A stretch of 64,000 nt of DNA from a bacterium. Its GTDB lineage: Bacteria > Hinthialibacterota > Hinthialibacteria > OLB16. Both the position numbers and the translations under genes were made by a program. Of the stretch, positions 37,528 through 47,100 are shown in pieces (the stretch's first letter is position 1; every line of letters begins with the position of its first letter). The notes under the pieces are model-generated. The model searched no databases and was not told the DNA's origin. It worked only from the letters and a program-made list of their open reading frames with translations. The stretch is from positions 62,001 to 126,000 of the forward strand of contig JAJVIK010000001.1 in assembly GCA_022072055.1 (NCBI GenBank), given 5' to 3'.

Positions 37528-38367
37528 ATGTCCGCTCAACGGTTCCTGATTGTCGATGGATACGCCCGCTCCAGCCGCTGCGAGCTGGAGGATGCCGGTT
37601 GTTCGACCGCGAGCAACCTGTACAAGGGGCTACTCGAACGCTATTCGCCGCTTTGCCGGGTCGAGATGGTTTTCCCCTCCGATGACGAATCCTTCGGCAT
37701 GTCCGCCTCCGAACTCCAAGCCTATAGCGCGGTGGTCTGGACCGGCTGCAATCTGACCATCTACGACAAAGAGGACAAACGGGTCCAGCGTCAGATCGCC
37801 CTTTGCGCCAATGCCTATGAGGCCGGTGTCCCGCAGTTCGGGAGTTGCTGGGGGGCGCAGATGGCGGTGTATGTCGCGGGAGGGCTGGTGCACCCGCACC
37901 CGAAGGGGCGTGAGATGGGCCTCGCGCGAAAAATCACCCTCACTCCGGAGGGGCGCGCGCACCCGATGTATGTCGGCAAGCCTTCGGTCTTCGATGGCTA
38001 CATCTCGCACGATGATGAGATCACCCATCTCCCCGCTGGGGCCATGGTCCTTTCGGGCAACAGCTACACGCGGGTCCAGTCCGTGGCGGTCAGACACCGC
38101 GGCGGCTTCTTCTGGGCGCTTCAGTACCATCCGGAGTATGACCTCAAGGAGATCGCGCGCCTGATCTACTGCCGCGCGGACAAGCTCATCCAACGCGGGT
38201 TCTTCAAGGACCGCGCCGCGATGCAGGCCTATGTGGACATGATGATGGCGCTTTACGTTGAGCCGGGTCGGAAGGACCTGCGCTGGGCGCTCGGCATCGA
38301 TGAGGATGTGCTCACCGACGAGGTCCGCCACTGCGAGTTTGTGAACTGGCTGGCGCACACCCGCTAG
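37528..38367 (+). CDS. Class I glutamine amidotransferase-like protein
   Basis: The start is the ATG at 37528 (MSAQRFLIVDGY) with GAGGAG ten bases upstream; the track start at 37510 is a TTG overlapping the HAD stop. The nucleophile elbow is FGSCWGAQMA and the catalytic His/Glu motif is LQYHPEYDL, so the triad is complete. An extra C-terminal helical part of about 60 residues follows (FKDRAAMQAYVDMMMALY). No synthetase domain is attached. Stand-alone members act in glutamyl-peptide hydrolysis or amide transfer to an unknown partner. A hairpin repeat follows about 58 bp after the stop. Confidence 0.85.
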   Translation: MSAQRFLIVDGYARSSRCELEDAGCSTASNLYKGLLERYSPLCRVEMVFPSDDESFGMSASELQAYSAVVWTGCNLTIYDKEDKRVQRQIALCANAYEAGVPQFGSCWGAQMAVYVAGGLVHPHPKGREMGLARKITLTPEGRAHPMYVGKPSVFDGYISHDDEITHLPAGAMVLSGNSYTRVQSVAVRHRGGFFWALQYHPEYDLKEIARLIYCRADKLIQRGFFKDRAAMQAYVDMMMALYVEPGRKDLRWALGIDEDVLTDEVRHCEFVNWLAHTR

Positions 38368-38424
38368 GGGAGTGACGCGCGCGGTCGCGTCCCCCGCATA
38401 TCCCCGTGTCTTGCGCACACTAAC

Positions 38425-38444
38425 GGCCACGACAGAGCGTGGCC
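38425..38444. repeat. GGCCACG...CGTGGCC hairpin repeat, copy 1
   Basis: GGCCACG-ACAGAG-CGTGGCC has 7-bp arms and is followed by CTCC. A closely similar element lies at 63228-63245, also followed by CCTCC and also just after a plus-strand gene. A GTCGCGTCCC segment lies upstream of both. Confidence 0.65.
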
Positions 38445-38482
38445 CTCCTCGATTTGGGAAATCCGCCGAGATCTCTATTGGC

Positions 38483-38510
38483 TTGACAAGTAAATCTGCA
38501 CTTCTATACC
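38483..38510 (+). promoter_or_regulatory. Sigma-70-type promoter for the DUF6807 operon
   Basis: A perfect TTGACA (38483-38488) is followed after 16 bases by TATACC (38505-38510), about 46 bp upstream of the ATG of the DUF6807 gene. The region is AT-richer than its surroundings. This is the best promoter match I found in the window. Confidence 0.6.
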
Positions 38511-38556
38511 ATATATCACCCTGAAAAGGTCCACGCTCTCACCGGAGGAACCGCCC

Positions 38557-39498
38557 ATGCACCGGCGTTCAAGCCTTGAGTTGTGTCGAGTTGCCCCCCT
38601 TGGATTAGCGCTCCTTCTTTTTCAATCCATCTCAGCCCCGGTCGCGGCGGAGGCGCCCGCCATGAAAGCAAGCAAGGATGACAAGGTGATTGTGATCCGG
38701 CGCGGAGACCAAGTCGCGCTCAAGTACCTCCATGGCGGGGTCCCCTACAAGCCGTACGTGTCCGAGTTCGCCACCCCCTCCGGAGTCAATGTTCTCCGCG
38801 ATGCTCCCGCCGACCATTTGCATCATCACGGTCTCATGTTTGCGATCACCATCGATGGAGTGAATTTCTGGGAGGAGGCCAAGACCCCGGGAACCGAAAA
38901 GACACGCGATATCTCCGAGCCTCAGTTGGACGGCAAGACCAAGGCCATCGCCTTTCGCGAGACCCTGGACTGGATCGGACCGGAGGGCGGAAAAGTCCTT
39001 GCGGTGGAGGAGCGGATGATCGCGCTCGATGGCGCCATCGAGAATGTCTCGCTGCTCACTTGGTGGTCCACTTTCAGCCTTCCCGCTGGGAAGGACTCGG
39101 CCAAACTGACCGGAACCCATTACCACGGCCTCGGGATGCGCTTCCTGGAATCCATGGACAAAGGGGAGGGGTTCCTCAACGCGGAAGGCGGCAAGGGAGT
39201 GGAGGGCACCAACGACAAGCGCAGCTTGTGGTGCGCCTATTCCGCGAGCGCGGAGGGAAAACCGGTGACCGTGAGTTGCTTTGATCATCCCAAGAACCAC
39301 CGTCACCCGGCGACTTGGTTCACCATGAACACCCCGTTTTCGTACATCTCGGCGACTCTCAACCTTTCCAAGGAGCCGTTTGAGCTCAAGGGAAAAGACA
39401 AGCTTCCCCTGCGCTATGGGGTCGCGCTCTGGGATGGGGAGGTCGGGGCGAAGGAAATCGGCAAAGTCTACGAACAGTGGATCAAACTGTACCCTTAA
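38557..39498 (+). CDS. Secreted DUF6807 ('PmoA family') protein
   Basis: The ATG at 38557 has GGAGGA eight bases upstream. An N-terminal hydrophobic signal (LALLLFQSISAPVAAEA) predicts export. The mature protein shows the family pattern: YKPYVSEFATPSG, DHLHHHGLMFAI, GTHYHGLGMRFL and FDHPKNHRHPATWFTMNTPF. Despite the database name, this family is not methane monooxygenase. It is common next to oxidoreductases and sugar-degradation genes in planctomycete-like bacteria. The histidine-rich loop suggests a metal or sugar site. It is cotranscribed with the Tat-exported oxidoreductase 10 bp downstream. Confidence 0.85.
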   Translation: MHRRSSLELCRVAPLGLALLLFQSISAPVAAEAPAMKASKDDKVIVIRRGDQVALKYLHGGVPYKPYVSEFATPSGVNVLRDAPADHLHHHGLMFAITIDGVNFWEEAKTPGTEKTRDISEPQLDGKTKAIAFRETLDWIGPEGGKVLAVEERMIALDGAIENVSLLTWWSTFSLPAGKDSAKLTGTHYHGLGMRFLESMDKGEGFLNAEGGKGVEGTNDKRSLWCAYSASAEGKPVTVSCFDHPKNHRHPATWFTMNTPFSYISATLNLSKEPFELKGKDKLPLRYGVALWDGEVGAKEIGKVYEQWIKLYP

Positions 39499-39508
39499 GG
39501 AGCGGAAC

Positions 39509-40771
39509 ATGAACGGCAACACAACCAGACGCGAGTTCTTGAAAGAGTCCGGCTTGGCCGCGGCGGCTGTGGCGGCGGGCGCTGCTTCCACGCGCCGAGC
39601 CTTTTCCCAGGGGGCCAACGAGCGCATGGGTGTCGGGGTGATCGGCTGCGGGGGACGCGGCGCGGAACATCTGAAGCGCCTCGCCGAGCTCAAGAACGAG
39701 GGGGAGAATATTGAGATTGTGGCGGTGTGCGACACCTATCGCCCCCGCGCGGTTCAGAAGTCCGAAAAGTATGGCGGCAAGGTCTACATGGACCACCGCG
39801 AGCTGTTGGCCGATCCGAACGTGGATGTGGTGACCATCGCCACTCCGGACCATATTCACGGGTATCAGGCCATCGACGCGGTTCAGGCCAAGAAGCATGT
39901 CTACTGCGAGAAGCCGGTCACTCATTGGCGCCAGTTTGAGCTCACCAAGCAGCTCGCCGAGGAGGTCAATAAGAGCGGCTGCACCTTCCAGCTCGGCAGC
40001 CAGGGGATGTCCGATCAAGCCTGGCAGAACATGCGCAAGATGATCGAAGAAGGGAAGATCGGGCAACCGATTCACGCCGAATGCGGGTACTTCCGTGTGG
40101 GGGATTGGGGCGAGCGCGGCATGCCCATCGATGACCCCAACATCAAACCCGGCCCCGACCTGAACTGGGAGGCCTTTCTCGGGGACTCCCCCAAGCGCGA
40201 CTTCGATGTGAGCCGCTATTTTCGTTGGAGGATGTATGAGGATTACTCCGGCGGGCCGGGCACCGACCTTTTCCCGCACTCGCTCACCCCGGTGGTGTAC
40301 ATGCTGGGGGTGACCATGCCGAGCTCGGCGGTGGCGACGGGCGGCAAGTTCCGCTACCAGGAGCGCGAAGTTCCCGACACGTTCAACATGCTGATCGACT
40401 ACCCGGAGAACATCACCATTGCGGTGCTGGGCACTCAGGGGAACGACTACAGCGGCACCGGCGCGCGCGGCGCGGGCGGGAAGATCCCGGTGATTCGCGG
40501 TTGGGAAGCGACGCTTACGATTATCGGTGAGGAGATTGTCCTGACCCCCGCGGATGGCAAGAAGGAGTCGGTGCGCTTCCCGGCCGGAGAGCAAGAGCGT
40601 GTCAAGGGCCACATCCTGGATTTCCTCCGCTGCTGCAAGGCGGGGACACAGCCGAGGAGTCCGATGGACCTGGCCTTTTATGTCCAGACGGCGCTGCAGA
40701 TGGGCATTCTCGCCCACCGCGCCGGACGCACCGCGAAGTACGAGCCGGGGGAGGGGAAGATTTTGGTGTGA
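39509..40771 (+). CDS. Gfo/Idh/MocA-family oxidoreductase with Tat signal
   Basis: The start is the ATG at 39509 with AAGGAG six bases upstream; the track start at 39380 lies inside the previous gene. The Tat signal is TTRREFLKESGLAAAAVAAG. The NAD-binding fold begins at MGVGVIGCGGRGAEH, with the family EKP motif in VYCEKPVTHW. The C-terminal alpha/beta domain contains RYFRWRMYEDYSGGPGTDLFPH. Exported members are abundant in polysaccharide-degrading bacteria and may act on oxidised sugars. A bound cofactor would have to be loaded before Tat export. It forms an operon with the DUF6807 gene. Confidence 0.9.
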   Translation: MNGNTTRREFLKESGLAAAAVAAGAASTRRAFSQGANERMGVGVIGCGGRGAEHLKRLAELKNEGENIEIVAVCDTYRPRAVQKSEKYGGKVYMDHRELLADPNVDVVTIATPDHIHGYQAIDAVQAKKHVYCEKPVTHWRQFELTKQLAEEVNKSGCTFQLGSQGMSDQAWQNMRKMIEEGKIGQPIHAECGYFRVGDWGERGMPIDDPNIKPGPDLNWEAFLGDSPKRDFDVSRYFRWRMYEDYSGGPGTDLFPHSLTPVVYMLGVTMPSSAVATGGKFRYQEREVPDTFNMLIDYPENITIAVLGTQGNDYSGTGARGAGGKIPVIRGWEATLTIIGEEIVLTPADGKKESVRFPAGEQERVKGHILDFLRCCKAGTQPRSPMDLAFYVQTALQMGILAHRAGRTAKYEPGEGKILV

Positions 40772-40802
40772 TAGCCAAAGATGGCGGGACTTTATGGGTA
40801 CT

Positions 40803-40824
40803 CCCCCCGCCAAGAGGCGGGGGG
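40803..40824. terminator. Strong hairpin between convergent genes
   Basis: CCCCCCGCC-AAGA-GGCGGGGGG is a perfect 9-bp, all-GC stem with a 4-nt loop in the 111-bp gap between convergent genes. There is no T-tract on either side, so it is either a bidirectional structure that slows polymerase or a transcript-end stabiliser. Confidence 0.6.
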
Positions 40825-40882
40825 GGTCGGCTGCCCTCCTGGATTTCCGTCCTGAGTAATCGGAGTCGTTGCCGTCAACGGG

Positions 40883-43345
40883 TTAGGAATCCAAGGTCAG
40901 CGCCCTGAGCTGGTACGAAACCGGCGTTCCAAGGAACAGGATTTCAATCCAGTAATCCACCCCTGCGGGAACGTCATTGAAAGTCCGTTCGAAGTACTCA
41001 TCGAAGTTCTCAGTGTAAACGAGATTTCCGAAGCTTGGGGACCCCGCATAGATGTTGATTTGCAGGCCGGTTCCCTGAAGATTCTGGACGAGGATATAGA
41101 GATCCGCGGTGGTGGTCGCCGAAAGAACTCGAAAAGCGTCCCAGAAATCTCCATCAGAAACGCTCGCCCGGTAACATTCGTCGCGCGCGAGCGTGGCGAA
41201 TTGGTCCTGAAAGCCCCCGATGTCCACGGTTTCCACCATGCAGCCCAATGGCCCGCCGCCATCATCCGTCGCATCCGGAATCCTCCCGTAGGAAAGACAC
41301 TTCCGCTCCCCCATGAGCTCCCAGCAGAGTTGGATGAACTGCAATCCATCCTGGTCGAAGAACAAGTTCCATTCCGCGTGCGCCTCAAACCCTCCCGGCT
41401 CTCCGAGGGAGCCCTCTCCCGACACCAAGATGAGGCCGCTCTGGGGCCGGACCGGGCCCTTGGCGCCTGTTGAGCCAAGTTCGATCCCCTGGGAAAGGTC
41501 GACGGATTTGACGACTCCATCCCTGTTATAAAAGAAATTTACTGCCTTTTCTCCATCATAACCGACCATTACAACCTCCGAATCCCCATCGCCATCCATA
41601 TCCGAGGCGGCGATGTCATATTGATACGACTCAAGAAGGCTGTGAATCCTAGACCTCGTACCAAGTGGCTCGCCATTAAACTCATGGTAACGGAGATCGG
41701 TGATCCCCCGACCGATCGCGATCAGATCGAGGAATTCGCGGCGGACAAACTTGCCCAACGCGACTGCCCGGAATCCGCCCACCTCGAGCCTGGCATCGAG
41801 CTCGAGATCGCGACCCATTACACCCGCGAAAGGAGTCGTGGTTCCGTTGTTGGCGTAGAACCGGATGGGGCCTTCCAGGCTTGCCTCCACCACATCCAGG
41901 TCTCCATCGAAATCCACATCTCCAAGCTCAATATCGGATGTCCTTCTAGGTTCTCCCTCGAATTCGAAACCGCCCACAAGCAAGAAAGGCTGCGATGTGC
42001 CATTGTTCAGGTAGAGTCGATTGGTCCTGTCATAGTTTCCCTCGACCACATCCAGGTCCCCGTCCCCGTCCAAGTCTCCGATGGCGACCGACCTCGTGGT
42101 CAACGGGCTGTCCGTGAGATCCGTTCCCGCCACTCCCTCAAATGGACTGTCCGTTTGATTATTGAAATAGACGCGTGTAGGCGTATCCACATTGGCATCA
42201 AGCAAGTCGAGAAAGCCGTCGTTGTTAAAATCACCCAGCCCCACCGAGGAACTGTTCTCAGTTGTGGGCGAGGAGCCGATGTCGGTGCGCGTGAAAGCGT
42301 CCCCGGTTCCGTTATTCAGATAGACGCCATCCGGATCCTCGATATTACCCGCGACGAAGTCCGTGGTGCCGTCTCCATCCACATCCCCCGATGCTAGAGA
42401 AATCGTGATCCCTTGATGTTTGACGATGTCATTCGAATGACTCAGATTGAGGGCCCCTGATGGAAGTTGGGAAATGAGATACACGCGCAATGTCCCGTCA
42501 TCCAGGCCCGCGACGACATCCTCAATGCCATCGCCGTTGAACTCTCCGATCTCCACCGACCTCCCGAAGACGGGATTCCCGGGGACAGATTTGCCCTCCA
42601 CCAGGATCCGAACGATCGTTTCGCAGACCTGATCAAGTGGGGTGTCACCTCCTTTCACCAGGCTATAAGTAAGCGAGGCGGTTTCGTTCCCCACGACAGG
42701 CGATCCGGGATAAACCGTTTCGGAGGTCGTCCAGGGGATGAGTCCCGAAATCCCAATGGTCTGTGGCACCAGAGTAAGCCCCGGCAGCAGGTCAGGTTTG
42801 CCGGCCTTTTCCACTCCCAGGAATCCGAGGTCACCTTCCATCGTCAAATACAAGATCGCCCAGGGTTCGCCGGACCCTGAACCCCAAATGATGGGTAAGA
42901 CCATCCGTCCGTTGATCTCTGTCAGCCCCCCGCCGGTCACGGTCCTCTTTTCACCGAGGCAATCCTCGGAGCCTCCCAAGAGACACTTGAACCGCCAAGT
43001 CTTGCCGGAAAGGTCGTTTAACCCCGTTCGGTCGAGGAATTCTTCGGTCGAGATCGGGTCGGAACGGGTCGCAACGCCCCTCCAGCCGTACTGGAATTCC
43101 AGAAGGTCCTCGCCATCGATGTTCCCGTCTGATTGTAGGTCATGGCCCACGCTGTAGCTTTCTTGCCCGATATAGGCCCCGAATCGATCGAGCAGTGAGA
43201 GCAGGTCCTGGTCATCAATGCGACCATCCAGATTGAGATCATAGTTCCCTCTTGTCGGGGATGGGTCGCCCGCGCGAACAGGGGCCTCGTCGATGGATAA
43301 CAGGAGCAAGAGCGCCCAGCGATAGGGCAAGAGCTGGCGGGACAT
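40883..43345 (-). CDS. Secreted FG-GAP/VCBS repeat protein with N-terminal dockerin-like module
   Basis: The ATG at 43345 has AAAGGAGG eight bases upstream. After a short signal peptide (ALLLLLSIDEAPVRAG) two EF-hand-like segments form a dockerin type I-like pair: YDLNLDGRIDDQDLLSLLDR and DLQSDGNIDGEDLLEFQYGW. A beta-rich domain follows (about residues 100-250). Then come about six FG-GAP repeats with calcium-binding loops (GDLDGDGDLDVVEGNYD, SDMDGDGDSEVV), probably a seven-bladed integrin-like propeller. C-terminal beta-sandwich segments include a pre-peptidase-like region (TTADLYILVQNLQGTG). It is extracellular and calcium-binding. No cohesin partner is visible in the window. It is convergent with the oxidoreductase gene. 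Confidence 0.85.
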   Translation of the reverse strand: MSRQLLPYRWALLLLLSIDEAPVRAGDPSPTRGNYDLNLDGRIDDQDLLSLLDRFGAYIGQESYSVGHDLQSDGNIDGEDLLEFQYGWRGVATRSDPISTEEFLDRTGLNDLSGKTWRFKCLLGGSEDCLGEKRTVTGGGLTEINGRMVLPIIWGSGSGEPWAILYLTMEGDLGFLGVEKAGKPDLLPGLTLVPQTIGISGLIPWTTSETVYPGSPVVGNETASLTYSLVKGGDTPLDQVCETIVRILVEGKSVPGNPVFGRSVEIGEFNGDGIEDVVAGLDDGTLRVYLISQLPSGALNLSHSNDIVKHQGITISLASGDVDGDGTTDFVAGNIEDPDGVYLNNGTGDAFTRTDIGSSPTTENSSSVGLGDFNNDGFLDLLDANVDTPTRVYFNNQTDSPFEGVAGTDLTDSPLTTRSVAIGDLDGDGDLDVVEGNYDRTNRLYLNNGTSQPFLLVGGFEFEGEPRRTSDIELGDVDFDGDLDVVEASLEGPIRFYANNGTTTPFAGVMGRDLELDARLEVGGFRAVALGKFVRREFLDLIAIGRGITDLRYHEFNGEPLGTRSRIHSLLESYQYDIAASDMDGDGDSEVVMVGYDGEKAVNFFYNRDGVVKSVDLSQGIELGSTGAKGPVRPQSGLILVSGEGSLGEPGGFEAHAEWNLFFDQDGLQFIQLCWELMGERKCLSYGRIPDATDDGGGPLGCMVETVDIGGFQDQFATLARDECYRASVSDGDFWDAFRVLSATTTADLYILVQNLQGTGLQINIYAGSPSFGNLVYTENFDEYFERTFNDVPAGVDYWIEILFLGTPVSYQLRALTLDS

Positions 43346-43484
43346 TCGATGTCCTCCTTTCGGGCGGGAAAGGGAGGCAGATCTCGGGGCAGCGATCCCG
43401 GCTTGGGGATTGACGATAGTACCGTCGACCGCCCATGGTCAACCAGGAAAATCCAGCAACTTGTGGTGTCTGGGGGCGGTTCTC

Positions 43485-43585
43485 CCCCCGCCACGATTCA
43501 AACCCTCCCGATCCTGCCCTATGCTCTCCCCATTCTTCCGACTGGGAGGCGGGGCTGTGTCCAAGAAGCCGATCTCTCGCCGTGA
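43485..43585. repeat. About 100-bp direct repeat, copy A: displaced 5' end of the GH116 gene
   Basis: This matches 44041-44144 with about three substitutions and one small gap. It contains the ribosome site (GGGAGGCG), the GTG start and the first ten or so codons (SKKPISRRE) of the GH116-like gene, then diverges into a stop. The broken VapBC locus lies between the two copies. Confidence 0.85.
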
Positions 43586-43620
43586 GTCAGGGCGACGGTA
43601 GATCACAATCCTTCTCCAGG

Positions 43621-43649
43621 TTGGTTTCCAGATAAGACATTGCTAGACT
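43621..43649 (+). promoter_or_regulatory. Possible promoter of the VapB-like gene
   Basis: TTGGTT and TAGACT are 17 bases apart, with a TG one base before the -10 hexamer (extended -10). It ends about 50 bp before the chosen start codon. Both hexamers match consensus only partly. Confidence 0.3.
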
Positions 43650-43701
43650 AGTCCTGAACCATTTGAGTGGAGGAGAACTCGAGTCCGGTTGGGAGTTTTG
43701 G

Positions 43702-43941
43702 ATGAGTCCGAAGGTCACTCAGATTTATCTCGATCATATCGAGCCCTTGGCGCGCGCCGAGCGCCAGGAACTCCTTTCGCTCTTGGAGCGAGAGCTGAGA
43801 GGGGAACCTCATGCTGGGAGGGCTGGGGAGAAGCACAGCATTCTCGAGCTCGAGGGCTTGGGAAGCGAAGTCTGGGGGGGGATTGACGCCCAGGAGTATG
43901 TGGACCGGCTGCGAGCCGAGTGGGATGCGCCCTCTCGATGA
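43702..43941 (+). CDS. VapB-like antitoxin of a PIN-type toxin-antitoxin pair
   Basis: I start at the ATG at 43702 (MSPKVTQIYLDHIEPL), preceded by GGGAG; the track start at 43663 is a TTG. The sequence ERQELLSLLERELRG followed by HSILELEGLGSEVWGGIDAQ is the pattern I know from small proteins placed directly before PIN-domain toxins in cyanobacteria and other bacteria. Its stop overlaps the ATG of the toxin remnant (ATGA), as in intact pairs. The partner is truncated, so it is probably a solitary antitoxin now. Confidence 0.7.
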   Translation: MSPKVTQIYLDHIEPLARAERQELLSLLERELRGEPHAGRAGEKHSILELEGLGSEVWGGIDAQEYVDRLRAEWDAPSR

Positions 43942-44039
43942 ATCTGGAGAATGCGCTTCAAGGCGTTACACGGCTGGGTCTCGATACAAGTCCCATCATC
44001 TATTACATGGAAGAGCTCCTCGATGAAATGACTCTCTGA
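43938..44039 (+). pseudogene. Truncated PIN-domain (VapC-like) toxin remnant, 33 codons
   Basis: This is too short for the ORF track. It encodes MNLENALQGVTRLGLDTSPI followed by IYYMEELLDEMTL and a stop. LDTSPIIYYME is the start of a PIN domain with its first metal-binding Asp. The other roughly 100 residues, with the remaining acidic residues, are missing. Two bases after the stop begins direct-repeat copy B, so the toxin gene ends exactly where duplicated sequence starts. It cannot be an active nuclease. Confidence 0.75.
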
Positions 44040-44040
44040 T

Positions 44041-44144
44041 CCCCCGCCTTTACGATTCAAACCCTCCCGATCCTGCCCTATGCTCTCCCCATTCTTCCGA
44101 CTGGGAGGCGGGTCCGTGTCCAAGAAGCCGATTTCTCGCCGTGA
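44041..44144. repeat. About 100-bp direct repeat, copy B (functional GH116 gene start)
   Basis: This is the partner of 43485-43585. Here the sequence continues into the intact reading frame, so this copy is the working translation start of the GH116-like gene. Spacing between copies is 556 bp. Confidence 0.85.
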
Positions 44145-47100
44145 ATTCCTCTCTCTGGCCGGGCGCATGGGGGTCGCCGGATCCCTCGCCGCGCGCCTCT
44201 ATGAACAGCGCGCCTGGAGCAGCCCGGTCGAGGTCCGCGAAAGCCTCACGCCCCTGGTGGATTGTGGCCTCGTGCAAGGGCCGGTGTATGAAGGGGAGTT
44301 CCTCGAACACATCGCCTTCCCGCTGGGCGGCATTGGAACCGGATCGATTGCACTCTCCGGAAGCGCCGAGCTCGTGGAGTGGCAGATCTGGAACAAGGTC
44401 CACAAACCCGCCCGGGTGGGACAGACCTTCTTTGCCCTTTCCGGAAAATCCGGCGACACCCAATTCCAACGCGTGCTCCAAACAAAGGCCAGCTCCGAGC
44501 TGCCGGACCTCGCGCCGATGAAATCGCTGCGGTTTCGCGGGGAGTTCCCGATAGCGTATGTCGAGTTTGAGGATGACCTGCCCGTGGAGGTTTCGCTCGA
44601 GGCCCTCTCCCCGATGATTCCGCTCCAACCGGAGAACAGCGCCTACCCGCTCGCGCTCTTTACCTGGAAGCTCAAGAACAAGAGCGACAAGCGGATCGAG
44701 GGACACCTGGTCGCCAGCCTGCAGAACGCGGTGGGGCATGATGGCTTCGCGGCGGTGCGGGAGCATCTCTTCAGCGGCTACGGCAAGAACCGGGTGAGGG
44801 TGGCCAAAGGGAGGAAATCCACCCAGCTCTTCTTTGATGCCGCCATCGGGCGCGCGGGGCGCTTCGACAAGAGCGTCATCGCCGCCACCAACCTGCGCGA
44901 GATCGAGCGCGTGCTGGCGGCCACCGAGCGCGCCAAGGTCCACTACAAGGGGGACTGGGAAAAGGGGGCGATCCTCCTTTCCGAATCGGTGCTCAAGGAC
45001 GGGGTCGATGTGATCTGGCATGGGCCGCTGGGTGACCAGGGTTTTTCCGAGCCATCCCAACTCCTGGCGATGGCACGCGCCGTGGAGGCCGGCACCCATC
45101 TGGTCCTCATCGGCGGACCTAGCAGCTTGGCGCGAACACTCCTCGATCCGCCGCTTGCCGAGAACAACTCGGTGTTGATCGCCGATTTTGAGGGGGACCA
45201 GTACGCCCCCGGCTGGCGGACCGAGGGCGAGGCCTTCGGGGATGGACCGATCAAAGGGCCCCTGCCCGGCCAGAGCCCGGTGGGCGGCTATCTCGGTCTG
45301 GGGCTGGTGAACTCCTACCGGGGAACCGATGTCACGGTCGGGAAACTGATTTCGCCCGATTTCACCCTCTCCAAACCCTACCTCCAATTCCTGATCGGAG
45401 GCGGAGACAGCGCCGAAACTCAGATTCGCTTGGTGGTCGGCGGCCAGGTGGTCCGCAAGGACTCGGGTTTCAACACGGAGACCCTGCGCCGCAAGGTGTG
45501 GGATGTGAGCGAGTTCCTGAACCAGATCGCGCATCTTGAGATTGTGGACGAGAACAAGGGGGGCTGGGGGCACATCAATGTCGATGACATCCGTCTTTCC
45601 GACCGTAAGGATGTGGCCTTCACCCCGGAGGAGGCCGAGGTTATCCGCAAGTTGCTCCCCTTCTCCGCCGAGGCTTTTTCCGAAAACAGCGAGACCTGGA
45701 ACGGGGAGAGGAAACACGATCTGTTCAGGGCGGTCACTCCAAGTGTCTTCGCGGAGATTTGTCCCGCGCGAATCGAGGGGCTGACGCTGAAAGATGAAGC
45801 GGAATCGATTGGCGCGGGGAAAGATGCCGCTCCGCTCGCGATCCTGGGAACTTGCGGCAAGGGCAAGGTCTTGTTCCTCAACTTCGACCTGGAGAGCCTT
45901 CATCCTGGGCAGCTCACGCCGCTCTTGGGTGGGGTCACCGCGTTCCTTGCAGGAAGGAGGTATTCCCCTCGCACGGGGTGGCCCTCGGATTCGCCTCACG
46001 CGGGAAGCATGGCGCTCGCGGCGCTCGTCCCGGAGGCGGAAGTCCTTCCGGCCTGGCGGGATGTGTCGGAAATCGACCCCTTCCTTCGAGGCGAGGACCT
46101 GGAGGAACAGGCGCCTGCGATCCCCTCTCCGTTGGGTGAGACTTTCGCCGGGGCGCTCCGTGTCCCTTACTCGCTTGAGCCGGGAGAGGAGACCGTGGCG
46201 TCCTTCGCGCTGGCCTGGCATTTTCCGAACCACTATCTCAGCGCCTTTCATGAACCGGCCGAGATCCTTGGGAACAGATACAACACGCTCTTCCGGGATG
46301 CCGGGGATGTGGTGCGGACGTTTGTGAGGAAGCGGGAGGAGGTCGAGGGACTCACTCGACTGTTTCATGACACCTTCTACGGCTCCACGCTGCCGGTGGA
46401 CCTGCTCGACTGTGTTTCCTCCCAGTTCTCGATTCTCAAGAGCCAGACCAGCCTGTGGCTCGCGGATGGAACCTTCGCGGGCTGGGAGGGAGTGGTCGGG
46501 GAGGGCGGTTGTTGCCCGATGAACTGCACCCATGTCTACAACTACGCCCAGGCGATGGCGTGTCTGTATCCATCCCTGGAGCGGGATGTGAGAAGTAAGG
46601 ACCTGGGGATTCAGCTCACCGAAGAGGGAGTGATCCACCATCGTCTGGCGCTCCCGCTTTCCGCCGAACGAGCCAGCGGCGAGGCGCTGGATGGGCAGCT
46701 CGGGACGCTCCTTAAGCTGTATCGCGAATATCGACGATGCCCGGACGACAAATTCCTGAGGAAATGGTGGGAGAACGCCAAGCGCGCGCTTCAGTTTGTT
46801 TGGAGGAACCATGATCCCGAGGGCAAAGGGGTCATCCGGGACCGTCAATTCAACACCTATGATGACGCGGTCTATGAGCTCAATTCGTTCATCGGCTCGC
46901 TTTATCTCGCGGCCCTGCGAGCGATGGAGGAAATGGCCCTCCGTATGGGGGACAGCGCCACCGCGGAGGAATGCCGCAAGCGCTTCGAGCTGGGGAGCGA
47001 GAGCGTGGCGGCGGAGTGTTGGGACGGTGAGTATTTCATGCAGCCCGCCGACCTGGAGACCATCGAGGGGCGGAACTATGGGAAGGGGTGTCTATCCGAT

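Larger units (their letters stand above)
43346..43701. other. 356-bp gene-free stretch before the VapB-like gene
   Basis: It contains the upstream region of the dockerin gene, direct-repeat copy A (43485-43585) and a promoter-like element (43621-43649). The short ORFs here (for example the one ending RRESGRR in copy A) are remnants of a duplicated gene start, not genes. Confidence 0.6.

Noticed and set aside
38557-39498. 'PmoA' name suggesting methane oxidation
   Set aside because: The DUF6807 family carries this label from an old annotation. The sequence lacks the membrane helices of particulate methane monooxygenase and has an exported soluble layout.
39482-40813. 443-residue minus-strand ORF
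   Set aside because: It is antisense to the Tat-exported Gfo/Idh/MocA gene and shows no domain of its own.
44050-46848. 932-residue minus-strand ORF
   Set aside because: It is antisense to the GH116-like gene, which has a Tat signal, ribosome site and family motifs. The open antisense frame results from GC-rich codon use.
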